DNA from: Pelagibacterales bacterium SAG-MED47
GTDB lineage: Bacteria; Pseudomonadota; Alphaproteobacteria; Pelagibacterales; Pelagibacteraceae
Direction: 5' to 3'
Assembly: GCA_014653355.1 (NCBI GenBank)
Contig: JACWEO010000003.1
Location: forward strand, 49,279-113,278
DNA: 64,000 nt
The notes beneath the pieces were generated by a model, which made no database searches, was not told where the DNA came from, and worked only from the letters and a program-made list of their open reading frames with translations. A program made the translations under genes and the position numbers. Numbering within the stretch: the stretch's first letter is position 1; every line of letters begins with the position of its first letter. Of this stretch, positions 54,076 to 63,265 are shown in pieces.

Positions 54076-54513
54076 ATGGAAACCACTACATTTGACTGGT
54101 CCTGTAAAAATACTTGGAAACAAAGCGCAAAAAATACTGCATGGTGTTTGCTCGGATGTGCCATAGGAGATTTTGGTACTATTTTATTTTTTCAATTAAC
54201 AGAAATACCATTTCCGGTTTTAGGAATAATGATTCTCGCAATAATCAATGGAATTATCACAAGCATAATTTTAGAGACAATTATTTTGATGAAACAAAAA
54301 TTTGGTTTTAAGAACGCTTTAAAAACTGCAACTGGTATGAGTTTAATTTCAATGTTGAGTATGGAAATTATGATGAACTTAACAGATTATTTGCTTACTG
54401 GAGGTGCAATTTTAACATGGTGGGTAATTCCAATAATGTTAATCGTTGGATTTTTAACTCCTTGGCCTTATAACTATTGGAGACTTAAAAGATTTAATAT
54501 TGCTTGCCACTAA
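54076..54513 (+). CDS. DUF4396 membrane protein
   Basis: A 145-residue protein with about four transmembrane helices. KNTAWCLLGCAIGDFG (about 18-33) with two Cys, and the C-terminal WPYNYWRLKRFNIACH, match my recollection of DUF4396, a family of unknown function with conserved cysteines possibly involved in metal handling. Divergent from the MBL gene across 22 bases. Confidence 0.75.
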   Translation: METTTFDWSCKNTWKQSAKNTAWCLLGCAIGDFGTILFFQLTEIPFPVLGIMILAIINGIITSIILETIILMKQKFGFKNALKTATGMSLISMLSMEIMMNLTDYLLTGGAILTWWVIPIMLIVGFLTPWPYNYWRLKRFNIACH

Positions 54514-54544
54514 TCTAAGAAAAAAATAAATCCAAATTCATTAA

Positions 54545-55852
54545 ATGCAAAAATCGTCAGTATCTTATATTCTAAAACTATCGATACCCATTTTCTTTGC
54601 CAATTTAGCAATTCCACTAGTAGGTATTATCGATACAGCTCTAATGGGAAACCTTGGAAATCTTTCTTATTTAACTGCAACATCAATTGCAGCAAATTTA
54701 TTTTCGATGATATTTTGGAGTTTTGGTTTTTTAAGAATGGGAACGGTAGGTATGGTTTCACAAGCTATGGGACAAAATAATTATCAAGAAATTTTAAATA
54801 TAGTTTTAAGAAATATATTCTTTGTATTAATTATTTCAGCCTTAATCTTTGTATCTCAATTATTTATTTTGAGTTTGAGTTTCAAAATATTTAATCTATC
54901 AGAGTTAACTAAAGAATTTTATACTCAATATTTTAAAATTAGAATTTATTCAGCTCCTGGTGAGTTAACTTTGTATGTAATAACAGGTTTATTTGTTGGT
55001 CTACAAAAAACTAAAGTTTCTAGCTTGGCAGTGGGGTTTTTTTCTATTTTAAATATATTTTTGAGTATTATCTTGGTTTCAAAATTTGATTTAAATATTA
55101 GAGGAGTTGCATATGGCACCCTGTTTTCTGCGTTAGTCACATCTATAATATTTTTGATTTATACTTTTAACTATCTCAGCAAATTTACTACTATTAAGAT
55201 CAATTTATCCAAACTTTTAAACGTAGAAAAAATGAAAGAAATTTTTAATATAAATTTTGATATTCTTATTAGAACCATTTTGTTAACATTTTCTTTTTTA
55301 TGGTTTACATATTTAGGAACTCAAATTGGAGAAGATTATGTTGGTGCTAATGCTATTTTAATTAATTTAGTTTTCTTATCAGCATTTATATTAGATGCCT
55401 ATGCATTTTCAACTGAGGGAATGATTGGATATTCTCTTGGTAAAAAAGATTTAGAACTTTTTAAAAGCATTGTTAAAAATTCTTTTATACTGAGTTCTTT
55501 AACAGGTTTTTTTATTTCAATTATTTATTTCTTCATAAATGAAAGTGTAATTAATTTAATGTCTGATATTGAAGAAATTAGAAAATTAAGCTTGTCTTAT
55601 GTAATTTGGTTAATCTTATTACCTTTCATTGCATCTTTCTGTTATCAATTTGATGGTATTTTTATTGGATCTTCTCAAACAAAAGAACTGAGAAATGCTA
55701 TGATTTTTTCTGTATCTTGTTATTTATTAATTTCAATAATTTTAACAAAATATTTATTTAATACAGGGGTTTGGATTTCACTTTGTTTGTTTATGATAAT
55801 AAGAGGAGTATCATTATTTTATTATCTAAATAGAATTTATAAAAGATTTTAA
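54545..55852 (+). CDS. MATE family efflux transporter
   Basis: A 435-residue membrane protein with twelve predicted helices in two related halves. The N-terminal PIFFANLAIPLVGIIDTALMG (partly conserved, about 15-35) and the LRMGTVGMVSQAMGQ segment are typical of MATE/DinF exporters. It would export cationic or toxic compounds, driven by a cation gradient; substrate unknown. Confidence 0.88.
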   Translation: MQKSSVSYILKLSIPIFFANLAIPLVGIIDTALMGNLGNLSYLTATSIAANLFSMIFWSFGFLRMGTVGMVSQAMGQNNYQEILNIVLRNIFFVLIISALIFVSQLFILSLSFKIFNLSELTKEFYTQYFKIRIYSAPGELTLYVITGLFVGLQKTKVSSLAVGFFSILNIFLSIILVSKFDLNIRGVAYGTLFSALVTSIIFLIYTFNYLSKFTTIKINLSKLLNVEKMKEIFNINFDILIRTILLTFSFLWFTYLGTQIGEDYVGANAILINLVFLSAFILDAYAFSTEGMIGYSLGKKDLELFKSIVKNSFILSSLTGFFISIIYFFINESVINLMSDIEEIRKLSLSYVIWLILLPFIASFCYQFDGIFIGSSQTKELRNAMIFSVSCYLLISIILTKYLFNTGVWISLCLFMIIRGVSLFYYLNRIYKRF

Positions 55853-55876
55853 TTTTTAAATAATATTAAAAGAATC

Positions 55877-56587
55877 ATGGTAAAAATGAATATTAAAAAT
55901 TGGGATAATAAAACTTGGCTTTCTTCCAATGATTACATTAGGTCATTTAATAAATTTTTATTCAAAAATATAAAATTAAATCCAAATTCTGAAATATTAG
56001 ATATTGGATGTGGTCGAGGTAAAATCTTAGGTACAATAAAATCAAGTTTAAAACTTAAAGTTAAGCCTACTGGTATTGATATTATAAATCACAAAGATAA
56101 AGATAAAAGGATAAATTTCAAAAAATCAGATGCCACATCGTTCTTTTTAACTAGTAAGAAAAAATTTGATTTAATTTTGATTAAACAAACAATTCATTTG
56201 TTAACCTTTAAAAAAATAAAGAGATTATTATTTCTTTGTAAGAAAAATTTGAAACATAATGGTAAAATTTTTATTTTAACGTTAGATGGTAAAAGAAATG
56301 AATTACCAACATTTAGAAAAATGAAAATAAGACTTAATAAATCTCTTAAAAGAGATAACGAAGTTTTAAAACTCATCACTACACTTTATCCTAAACGAAA
56401 AAGAAAAAACTTTATCTATAAAGTTAAAATCAATAAAAAAAAATATCTTACTATGATTGAGAACAAGTATATCTCAATTTTATTACCATTATCAAAAAAT
56501 GAAATTTTAGAAGGTATTGAAGAAATTAATTATAAATACAAAAATTACATTCAATTTATAGATAAACTGGATTGTTTTATTTTATAA
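55877..56587 (+). CDS. SAM-dependent class I methyltransferase
   Basis: A 236-residue protein whose SAM-binding motif is ILDIGCGRGKILG (about 38-50), followed by an acidic loop and FDLILIKQTIHLL as post-motif II. The C-terminal half is very Lys/Asn-rich and not recognised, so the substrate is unknown. Its start is 24 bases after the MATE stop, and its 3' end overlaps the convergent cytochrome gene by 6 bases. Confidence 0.78.
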   Translation: MVKMNIKNWDNKTWLSSNDYIRSFNKFLFKNIKLNPNSEILDIGCGRGKILGTIKSSLKLKVKPTGIDIINHKDKDKRINFKKSDATSFFLTSKKKFDLILIKQTIHLLTFKKIKRLLFLCKKNLKHNGKIFILTLDGKRNELPTFRKMKIRLNKSLKRDNEVLKLITTLYPKRKRKNFIYKVKINKKKYLTMIENKYISILLPLSKNEILEGIEEINYKYKNYIQFIDKLDCFIL

Positions 56588-57109
56588 GATTTTTTTTAGT
56601 AAGTTTTCTTTAAATAAAACTTTATGGGCTATTACTGCAAAAATATGTAATGAAATTAAGGCAATCAGACAATAATTTGAAATTATATGGATATCATAAA
56701 ATAGTTCTGCAAGTTCAAAATTATCTTTGATTTCTAGATTAAAGAAAAATAGATCAAGTATTTCACCATTAAATAATTTTTTTAAAGCACCTGAAATAGT
56801 AATAGTCAAAATAGTTATATACAAAAGAATATGGTTCATTTTTGCTATCAATCTTTGTCCTGGAAAGATACTGTATCCTAAAGATGGAGTAGGATTGAAA
56901 ATTTTATAGATCAACCTCAATATAGTTACATAAAATATTGAAAGACCAACAACAACATGAATACTTTCAATAGTTAATCTTGTTTCATTGAAATCAAGAT
57001 CAACCAAATAGAAACCCAATGGTATTTGAACAATTAATGCTGCGGCACTTAACCAATGAAATGTTTTGGAAATAAAACCATATTCTGTTGAGTTATTTGT
57101 TAGTTTCAT
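56582..57109 (-). CDS. Cytochrome b561-type protein
   Basis: A 175-residue four-helix membrane protein of the bacterial cytochrome b561 family. I chose the ATG at 57109, which gives the usual short N-terminus before FISKTFHWLSAA (His about 18 is a heme ligand candidate). An in-frame ATG at 57202 would add 31 atypical residues. Further His are in ESIHVVVGL, NHILLYI, YDIHIISNYC and SLHIFAVIAHK. It probably passes electrons from quinol to an acceptor. Confidence 0.8.
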   Translation of the reverse strand: MKLTNNSTEYGFISKTFHWLSAAALIVQIPLGFYLVDLDFNETRLTIESIHVVVGLSIFYVTILRLIYKIFNPTPSLGYSIFPGQRLIAKMNHILLYITILTITISGALKKLFNGEILDLFFFNLEIKDNFELAELFYDIHIISNYCLIALISLHIFAVIAHKVLFKENLLKKIL

Positions 57110-57246
57110 AGGATTTAAGCATATCATAAATAAAATTTTAAAGGAGTCTGTGTTCTTTAAATAACTGTGACCAAGTTGTGCAATTTTGATATTATCCTTC
57201 ACATTTAATTATTGATATAAGTTTTAGTAAATAATTATTATTAAAC

Positions 57247-57729
57247 ATGATACTAAAAAATAACTTAATTAGGCTATCTGTCTTAATGATATTAACAATA
57301 TCATTCTTTTATAGTATTAATTTTGCAACATATGAAAAAAATGCTTTGGCTAATACTAACAATAAACAGATTGTTGAAGTTTTTAAAACTCCATCTTGTG
57401 GATGTTGTAATGGATATGTTTTATTTTTAGAAAAAGAAAAATTTAAAGTAAAACAAACAAACATGGGAAGTCTTCATACAATTAAACAAAAATTTAATAT
57501 TCCGTTAGAAATGCAGTCTTGTCATACTACAATTATGGACAAATACTTTATTGAAGGTCATGTTCCGCTAGAAGCGATAAATAGATTATTAAAAGAGCAA
57601 CCTGATATTGATGGAATAGCATTGCCTGGAATGCCGATTGGCACACCAGGTATGCCAGGTGATAAGGATGAGCCTTATGTTATTTATCAACTTATTGACG
57701 GGAAATTCTCAGTATTCATGACAATATAA
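57247..57729 (+). CDS. DUF411 metal-binding protein
   Basis: A 160-residue protein with an N-terminal hydrophobic segment (about 10-28, signal or anchor) and a DUF411 domain. KTPSCGCCNGYV (about 48-59; CxCC) and MQSCHTTIMDKYFIEGHVP (about 90-108) are the diagnostic Cys/His motifs, likely binding copper. The GLPGMPIGTPGMPGD-like segment is normal in the family. Divergent from the b561 gene, followed by a cytochrome c' gene 5 bases later. Confidence 0.88.
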   Translation: MILKNNLIRLSVLMILTISFFYSINFATYEKNALANTNNKQIVEVFKTPSCGCCNGYVLFLEKEKFKVKQTNMGSLHTIKQKFNIPLEMQSCHTTIMDKYFIEGHVPLEAINRLLKEQPDIDGIALPGMPIGTPGMPGDKDEPYVIYQLIDGKFSVFMTI

Positions 57730-57734
57730 AGTTT

Positions 57735-58184
57735 ATGTTACAAAAAATAAAAATAATAAAAATATTTATAATTATTTTTTCCTTAATCTTTCCTTTTTCC
57801 ACCAACGCTCAAACTGTAGAAGAAATTATTAAAGGTAGAAAAGCATTATTTAGTAAAAATTACAGTACTGCTAAGAGGGTTCAAACTTTTGCCAGTAAAG
57901 GTGATTTTGTTAAGGCTTCAAGCTTGATGAAAGAAATGAGTGAAAATTACTTAACTTTACTCGAATATTTTCCAGATAATACAAAAGAGGGTTTTAAAAC
58001 AGGGGCTTTACCAATTATATGGGAGAATAAAGATGAGTTTAACAGTTTGATGAAAAAATCCTCTACTGACATGATCGAGCTAGTTAAAGTTATAGATTCT
58101 AGTGACGATGTTAGAGCTACCTTACAAAATTTTATGTGGGCTAATTGCAAGGCATGTCACAGTAAATTCAGGGCACCCCACTAA
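57735..58184 (+). CDS. Cytochrome c'-type heme protein
   Basis: A 149-residue exported protein with a signal peptide (about 1-25, ending TNA) and a C-terminal heme-binding motif NCKACHSKF (Cys about 138 and 141, His 142), placed as in four-helix-bundle cytochrome c'/c556. It may bind small ligands or carry electrons in the periplasm. Co-transcribed with the DUF411 gene, suggesting a redox and metal theme with the nearby b561. Confidence 0.85.
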   Translation: MLQKIKIIKIFIIIFSLIFPFSTNAQTVEEIIKGRKALFSKNYSTAKRVQTFASKGDFVKASSLMKEMSENYLTLLEYFPDNTKEGFKTGALPIIWENKDEFNSLMKKSSTDMIELVKVIDSSDDVRATLQNFMWANCKACHSKFRAPH

Positions 58185-58226
58185 ATTTTAAATTGATTTA
58201 GTAATAAATATATATAAGCTTATAGG

Positions 58227-58406
58227 ATGAAGTATATTAGCGGCCTAATAAACTTAATAGTTAGCTTAGTTGTCTCTACAATTATTATTTATGCTATAAA
58301 TATTGTAGCTGGTTTTGCTGGAGCAGATTATTCATTTACCAATGGTGAAGTATTTGTAATGTGGATTTTGATGGCAATTTTAGTTAATAACTGTTTTAAA
58401 AAATAA
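58227..58406 (+). CDS. 59-residue two-helix membrane protein
   Basis: An ATG at 58227, preceded by an AGG-like ribosome site (TATAGGATG), opens a 59-codon frame. The product has two hydrophobic helices (LINLIVSLVVSTIIIYAI at about 7-24; VFVMWILMAILV at about 42-53) joined by a polar loop GADYSFTNGE. Looks like a small inner-membrane protein; family not recognised. Confidence 0.55.
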   Translation: MKYISGLINLIVSLVVSTIIIYAINIVAGFAGADYSFTNGEVFVMWILMAILVNNCFKK

Positions 58407-58417
58407 ATCTTCTTTGG

Positions 58418-58705
58418 ATGAGCAACTCAGTAAAGACTGATGATGTCATTTTTAATTTTTTTAAACAAATCTGTGATGAAAAAGACGATCTAAAGTGCGT
58501 AGAGTTAGGAAATAGTTGGATTAAAGCTATGGAAACTAACTTAGCTAGTATGGAGGCAAATTTAGACGAAAAAGATAAAGTTAAACACAAAGAGGATATT
58601 CAAAATAACCGTAATCATTTAAATAGTCTCAAGGGTAAAAGTTCAGCAGAGTGGAAAGAATATGCAACCAAATGTATGATTGAAATTATGGATAATAAAG
58701 TGTAA
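58418..58705 (+). CDS. Hypothetical helical protein, 95 residues
   Basis: A 95-residue acidic, helix-rich soluble protein with Cys in QICDEKDDLKC and near the end (TKCMIEIM). No signal peptide, membrane segment or known domain. It begins 11 bases after the 59-aa gene and ends just before the TPP riboswitch. Composition and length look like a genuine small gene, but function is unknown. Confidence 0.6.
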   Translation: MSNSVKTDDVIFNFFKQICDEKDDLKCVELGNSWIKAMETNLASMEANLDEKDKVKHKEDIQNNRNHLNSLKGKSSAEWKEYATKCMIEIMDNKV

Positions 58706-58710
58706 TTTTA

Positions 58711-58779
58711 ATCCAAAGGGGTGTCTTAACAGACTGAGATTAAACCCAAAGAACCTGTCCGGTAATTCAGAAAGGGATA
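58711..58779 (+). promoter_or_regulatory. TPP riboswitch (THI element)
   Basis: The conserved TPP-binding core is visible: GGGGTGTC, then CTGAGAT (58734-58740), the ACCCAAAGAACCTG segment, then CGGTAATTCAG and AAAGGGAT. The ATCC at the 5' end (58711-58714) pairs with GGAT at the 3' end (58775-58778) to close P1. That same 3' strand contains the likely ribosome binding site AAAGGG, 6-8 bases before the ATG at 58783, so ligand binding would block translation of the SSS transporter. Confidence 0.92.
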
Positions 58780-58782
58780 ACA

Positions 58783-60225
58783 ATGAATAAAACATTTTTT
58801 TTAAGTCAATCTACATCACTAACATTAGTTATTATTATAAGTTTAATATTTGTTATTTTAGGCTTATATAATTCGAAAAAATATCAAGGTCTAAATAACT
58901 ATTTAACTGCCAATAGAAACATTGGATTATTTTCTTTAACAACAAGTTTGACTGCTTCAGCTTTAGGTGCATGGATTTTATTTGGTCCAGCTTCAGCAGC
59001 AACATGGGGAGGAATAGGGGCAGTCATAGGATACTCACTAGGTACAGCTTTTCCAATGTTTTTTTTAATATATCTTGGAAAAAAAATTAGAAAAGAATTT
59101 CCAAAAGGCTCTTCTTTAATTGAGTTTATGCGCAAAAAGTTCGGAAAAAGTTTATTTAAATTAATTTTATTAATGACAATTTTTTATATGTTCATTTTTT
59201 TATGTGCTGAAGTTACAGCAGTAGCTGTTTTAATTAATTATATTTCAGGCACTGAACTTTGGATAACAGCTTTAATTGTCTTACTTTCTACTCTTGCTTA
59301 CACTTTATATGGAGGCTTAAGGGCTTCTATATTTACTGATAATATTCAAATGGTTGTAATTGGAGTTCTTTTGTTAATTTCTCTATTTTACATAACCTCA
59401 TTTACAGGCTCTGAATTTTCTTTTAATTTTATAAAAGAAAAAAATCCTCAACTATTAAGCTTATCTTATGTACCAAGTTATACAGCTGGTTTGACTTTTT
59501 TTATTGCTGTAGCTGCAACTAATTTATTTCATCAGGGTAATTGGCAAAGAGTATATGCTGCTAAAAATTTTGAAACTCTTAAAAAAGGTTTAATTATATC
59601 TTTTTTCATTATTATACCTGTTGTATTTTACATGGGATTTACAGGAATGGTTGCTTTTTCAATAGACCCGACCATAAGACCAGATCTTGGTTTTTTTACA
59701 TTATTGCTCAAAGATCAAACAGAACTACTTTCTATTGTAGTAATTATATTAGGCTTAGCATTAACCATCTCTACTGTAGATACTTTAGTAAATGCAATAT
59801 CGAGCTTGATTGTTGTAGATGGTAAAGCAACATTTAATTTATATAAAAAAACAAATTACTTAAACGTATCTAAATATTTAATTTTGTGTTTATCATTAAT
59901 TTCTTTTATTGTTGCATCCAAAGGATTTGATATTTTATATTTATTTTTACTAGCTGATTTGTTCTGTTGCGCTTTTGTGATCACTGTTTTCTTCAGTTTC
60001 TATAATAAGAATATTAATGAAAAAACTGCATATGTAACAATTATTGTAGGATTAATTGGAGGTTTTTTGATGTTTCCTGCTCCAGATTTTTCTAAAAGTT
60101 TATTGGTGGGCATACTTTTGCCTAAAGAATTATTTGCACCTTTTGTAGCACAATCGTTATTATTTTTATCTTTTGTAATAGCAACCTTTTTACCACTATT
60201 TGTTTTAAGATTTTTTAAGTTTTAG
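58783..60225 (+). CDS. thiV: SSS-family transporter, TPP-riboswitch controlled (ThiV-like)
   Basis: A 480-residue sodium/solute symporter with about 13 transmembrane helices. The segment LTASALGAWILFGPASAATWGG (partly shown, about 51-72) is typical of the family. The TPP riboswitch directly upstream, together with the SAR11 setting, matches ThiV, proposed to import the thiamin pyrimidine precursor HMP. Substrate is inferred from context. The stop TAG overlaps that of the convergent gene by 4 bases. Confidence 0.85.
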   Translation: MNKTFFLSQSTSLTLVIIISLIFVILGLYNSKKYQGLNNYLTANRNIGLFSLTTSLTASALGAWILFGPASAATWGGIGAVIGYSLGTAFPMFFLIYLGKKIRKEFPKGSSLIEFMRKKFGKSLFKLILLMTIFYMFIFLCAEVTAVAVLINYISGTELWITALIVLLSTLAYTLYGGLRASIFTDNIQMVVIGVLLLISLFYITSFTGSEFSFNFIKEKNPQLLSLSYVPSYTAGLTFFIAVAATNLFHQGNWQRVYAAKNFETLKKGLIISFFIIIPVVFYMGFTGMVAFSIDPTIRPDLGFFTLLLKDQTELLSIVVIILGLALTISTVDTLVNAISSLIVVDGKATFNLYKKTNYLNVSKYLILCLSLISFIVASKGFDILYLFLLADLFCCAFVITVFFSFYNKNINEKTAYVTIIVGLIGGFLMFPAPDFSKSLLVGILLPKELFAPFVAQSLLFLSFVIATFLPLFVLRFFKF

Positions 60226-61817
60226 TTTATAGTTTTTTTATAAAGAAAATAATCAGAATGATCACCAAGAAGATAAAATTTTTTGAATATTCCTGAGTAT
60301 TCATTTACGAATTTATGATAATTATATTTTTTAACTAAATCATAATTTTGTTTAAACCAGGTTATTTCAGTTTCACTTAGGCTATATTTTCCATCATGGG
60401 AAAATCCATCATAAATATTTTTTCTATCAACAATAAAAGTTGGTCTATTTTCTTCGATAAAATCTAACCACCATCTCTTATTATTTTTATTTCTAAATTT
60501 AAAAATTTCTTGAGATGTCAATCCTTCTGTATCAAATGTTTTTATTTTAGCAATATATGGAATATAACCTGCTGGTTCTAAAAACAAGGTATCTTCTCTG
60601 GGATTTTTTGATAGATCGAAAATATCTTTTCCAACAACACTTCTGTAAGAATTTTCTTGAAAACCAATATTTTTTAAAACTAAAAATTGAAAAATAGTAA
60701 TAGTAAAGATTAAAATTACAAAAATGTTTTTTATTTTATAAGAGTTTTTTAAATTTAATAAAAAGATCGCAATTAAAGCATATGTTAAAAATGAATAAGG
60801 GTATAAATACCAATCCCAAACAACTCCAGAGATTACATAGGATAAAGGTAAAAAAATTATTGAAGCAGAGATTGATATTAAAAAAATTTTTTGTTTATAA
60901 TTTAGATTATTAAATTTATTAATCATTAGATACTTGAAATTATAAAAGGAGTAGATTAGAACTAAAATTCCAGAGAAAGTGTATATAAATTTAGGTATAA
61001 ATTTAGAAATTATTCCTAAGAAAAAACTTCTTTCTCCAAAGAACCAATGATTTAGATCTATTATAACTCTATCTAAAGAAAAACTATTTGAAATACTTGA
61101 TATACTTAATTTAGAAATAGCTGTGGTTGGAATTAAACCACCATCAAACATATTATTTAAATAAATGTTAAATAGCAGACCAAAAATTCCAAAAATTAAT
61201 ATTATTAAGGAAGTTTTCCATTTTAAAAAATATAAATATAGAAAAGAGAAGATTAAAACAAAACCAATTAACTCTATTCTTATTACTGGAATAAAGAAAA
61301 CGAGCGAAAGTAAAACTTTATTATCTTTAATTACTCCAAACAGAACTAAAGACATAAATAAAACTAAGATAGAAAATTCTAATCCAGCGATACTAATTAT
61401 TGAAATACTTGGATTAAGAAAAGTTACTACAACTAGAAAAAAAATATCATTTCTAGAAAAAATTTTATTATTATAATTAAATAATTCCTTCAAACTTATA
61501 AAAATTACTAAACTTGAAAGAAAACTTATTATACTATTGAAAATAGTTATTGAATATATTGCATATTCTTTAAATATAACTTTTAGAAGTGAACATATTA
61601 ATCCGAATATTTTACTAGTTGTGGCTGACCTTGAATCATCTAAATTGTAGGAAAAATTACCATACTCAGCAAAATTAAATGCTGCCCTAAACATTATGAA
61701 GGCATCTTCTTGAATAAAGCCCGAAAAAAAAAATAGAATTTTAAAAGTTATGATTAATATTATTAATATTAATAAATCATTGAAAGTTAAGTCTTTAATA
61801 TTATTATATAAAAACAT
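60222..61817 (-). CDS. GT-C-like multi-pass membrane protein
   Basis: A 531-residue membrane protein with about 11 hydrophobic segments and a C-terminal soluble domain of about 120 residues. The first periplasmic loop contains IQEDAFIMFRAAFNFAEYG, an acidic (ED) loop found in membrane glycosyltransferases of the ArnT/PMT type. It may transfer sugars to lipid or protein at the envelope. No closer assignment possible. Confidence 0.65.
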   Translation of the reverse strand: MFLYNNIKDLTFNDLLILIILIITFKILFFFSGFIQEDAFIMFRAAFNFAEYGNFSYNLDDSRSATTSKIFGLICSLLKVIFKEYAIYSITIFNSIISFLSSLVIFISLKELFNYNNKIFSRNDIFFLVVVTFLNPSISIISIAGLEFSILVLFMSLVLFGVIKDNKVLLSLVFFIPVIRIELIGFVLIFSFLYLYFLKWKTSLIILIFGIFGLLFNIYLNNMFDGGLIPTTAISKLSISSISNSFSLDRVIIDLNHWFFGERSFFLGIISKFIPKFIYTFSGILVLIYSFYNFKYLMINKFNNLNYKQKIFLISISASIIFLPLSYVISGVVWDWYLYPYSFLTYALIAIFLLNLKNSYKIKNIFVILIFTITIFQFLVLKNIGFQENSYRSVVGKDIFDLSKNPREDTLFLEPAGYIPYIAKIKTFDTEGLTSQEIFKFRNKNNKRWWLDFIEENRPTFIVDRKNIYDGFSHDGKYSLSETEITWFKQNYDLVKKYNYHKFVNEYSGIFKKFYLLGDHSDYFLYKKTIN

Positions 61818-61826
61818 TTTAAAAGT

Positions 61827-62354
61827 TTAATGACCTGGAAATTCAATTAAATTTTCAACATTATATTTTTTTTTAATTAATTTATTATAGCCTCCTAAAT
61901 CAAATAAATTAATTACAAAGAAAAATGCTGCAACATTTCCTTTAGAAATTTCAATTAATTTTGCAGCAGCCTCTGCTGTACCACCAGTTGCTATTAAATC
62001 ATCAATAATTAAAATATTATCGTTTTCTTGTATAGAATCTTTGTGAATTTCTATAGTGGCTTTACCGTATTCAAGCTGAAAATCCACTGAATGAACATCA
62101 GCGGGAAGTTTATTTTTTTTTCTAAGCATTATAAAAGGTTTCTTTAAAATATAAGAAACTGCAGAAGCAAAAACAAAACCTCTTGATTCTATTGCAGCAA
62201 TTTTATCAAATTTAAATTTGCTGCTTCTTTTAATGATTTGATTAATTGTTTCCGAAAAAGCTTTTTCATCTTTGATTAATGTAGTTATATCCCTAAATAA
62301 AATCCCTTTTTTTGGATAATCTGGAATAGATCTAATAAAATCTTTTAAATTCAT
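61827..62354 (-). CDS. apt: Adenine phosphoribosyltransferase
   Basis: A 175-residue purine salvage enzyme making AMP from adenine and PRPP. The PRPP-binding motif is ILIIDDLIATGGTAEAA (about 115-131), and the N-terminal RSIPDYPKKGILFRDIT is characteristic of Apt. It would recycle the adenine released by MtnP, whose gene is divergent across 38 bases. Confidence 0.95.
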   Translation of the reverse strand: MNLKDFIRSIPDYPKKGILFRDITTLIKDEKAFSETINQIIKRSSKFKFDKIAAIESRGFVFASAVSYILKKPFIMLRKKNKLPADVHSVDFQLEYGKATIEIHKDSIQENDNILIIDDLIATGGTAEAAAKLIEISKGNVAAFFFVINLFDLGGYNKLIKKKYNVENLIEFPGH

Positions 62355-62392
62355 AATAGTTATTTATAAATATGTAATAATTAATCTTTTAT

Positions 62393-63265
62393 ATGACTAT
62401 TAATAAATTAGCAATTATTGGTGGTAGTGGCCTTTATGATGTTGAGGAGTTTAAAGATAGAGAGTTAATTGATATTAATACTCCTTGGGGAAAGCCATCA
62501 GATCAAATATTAAAAACAAATTATAATAATAAAGAAGTATTCTTTCTGCCAAGACATGGAAGAGGTCATTTTATTTCTCCAACAAATATAAATTTTAGAG
62601 CTAACATAGATGCTCTTAAACAACTTGGAGTAACTGATATAGTTTCCGTATCAGCTGTTGGTTCATTAAAAGAGGATCTTCCCCCAGGAAAATTTGTAAT
62701 TGTAGATCAATTTATAGATAGAACTTTTGCTAGAAATAAAACTTTTTTTGATGATGAAATAGTAGCCCATGTTTCTATGGCACACCCTACCTCTAATGGT
62801 CTTATGAATGCTTGTGAGGAAGCAATAAAAAAAGAAAAAATTGAATTTCAACGAAATGGCACTTATGTAGTTATGGAGGGTCCTCAATTTTCAACATTAG
62901 CCGAGTCAAATCTTTATAGATCATGGAAAGCAGACGTTATTGGGATGACTAATATGCCAGAGGCAAAATTAGCAAGAGAAGCTGAAATTAGATACGCATC
63001 AGTCTCGATGGTCACTGACTATGATTGTTGGCATCCAGATCATGAAAATGTTGATGTTCAACAAGTTGTTAAAGTTTTATTAGGTAATGCTGTCAAAGCA
63101 AAAAATATGATTAAAAATTTAATAGAAAATTTTGAAAATCATATTGACCCAAAAGATCCAACAAATAATTGTTTAGATGTAGCAATTATTACAGCATCTG
63201 AAAAAAGAACAAAAAAAACAAAAGATAAACTTAATACAATAGCTGGAAGAGTTTTAAATAAATGA
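62393..63265 (+). CDS. mtnP: S-methyl-5'-thioadenosine phosphorylase
   Basis: A 290-residue phosphorylase splitting MTA into adenine and methylthioribose 1-phosphate. The phosphate loop GGSGLYDV (about 10-17), FLPRHGRGH (about 52-60), and the substrate region VMEGPQFSTLAES with IGMTNMPEAKLARE are all present. It forms a salvage set with apt and mtnA, whose ATG overlaps its stop (ATGA). Confidence 0.95.
   Translation: MTINKLAIIGGSGLYDVEEFKDRELIDINTPWGKPSDQILKTNYNNKEVFFLPRHGRGHFISPTNINFRANIDALKQLGVTDIVSVSAVGSLKEDLPPGKFVIVDQFIDRTFARNKTFFDDEIVAHVSMAHPTSNGLMNACEEAIKKEKIEFQRNGTYVVMEGPQFSTLAESNLYRSWKADVIGMTNMPEAKLAREAEIRYASVSMVTDYDCWHPDHENVDVQQVVKVLLGNAVKAKNMIKNLIENFENHIDPKDPTNNCLDVAIITASEKRTKKTKDKLNTIAGRVLNK

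Noticed and set aside
57110-57202. Upstream start of the cytochrome b561 gene
   Set aside because: The extra 31 residues do not resemble the family, which begins shortly before the first heme-ligand helix.
61165-61476. 103-residue forward ORF inside the GT-C-like gene
   Set aside because: Antisense shadow of a membrane-protein gene with Lys/Ile-rich noise composition and no domain.
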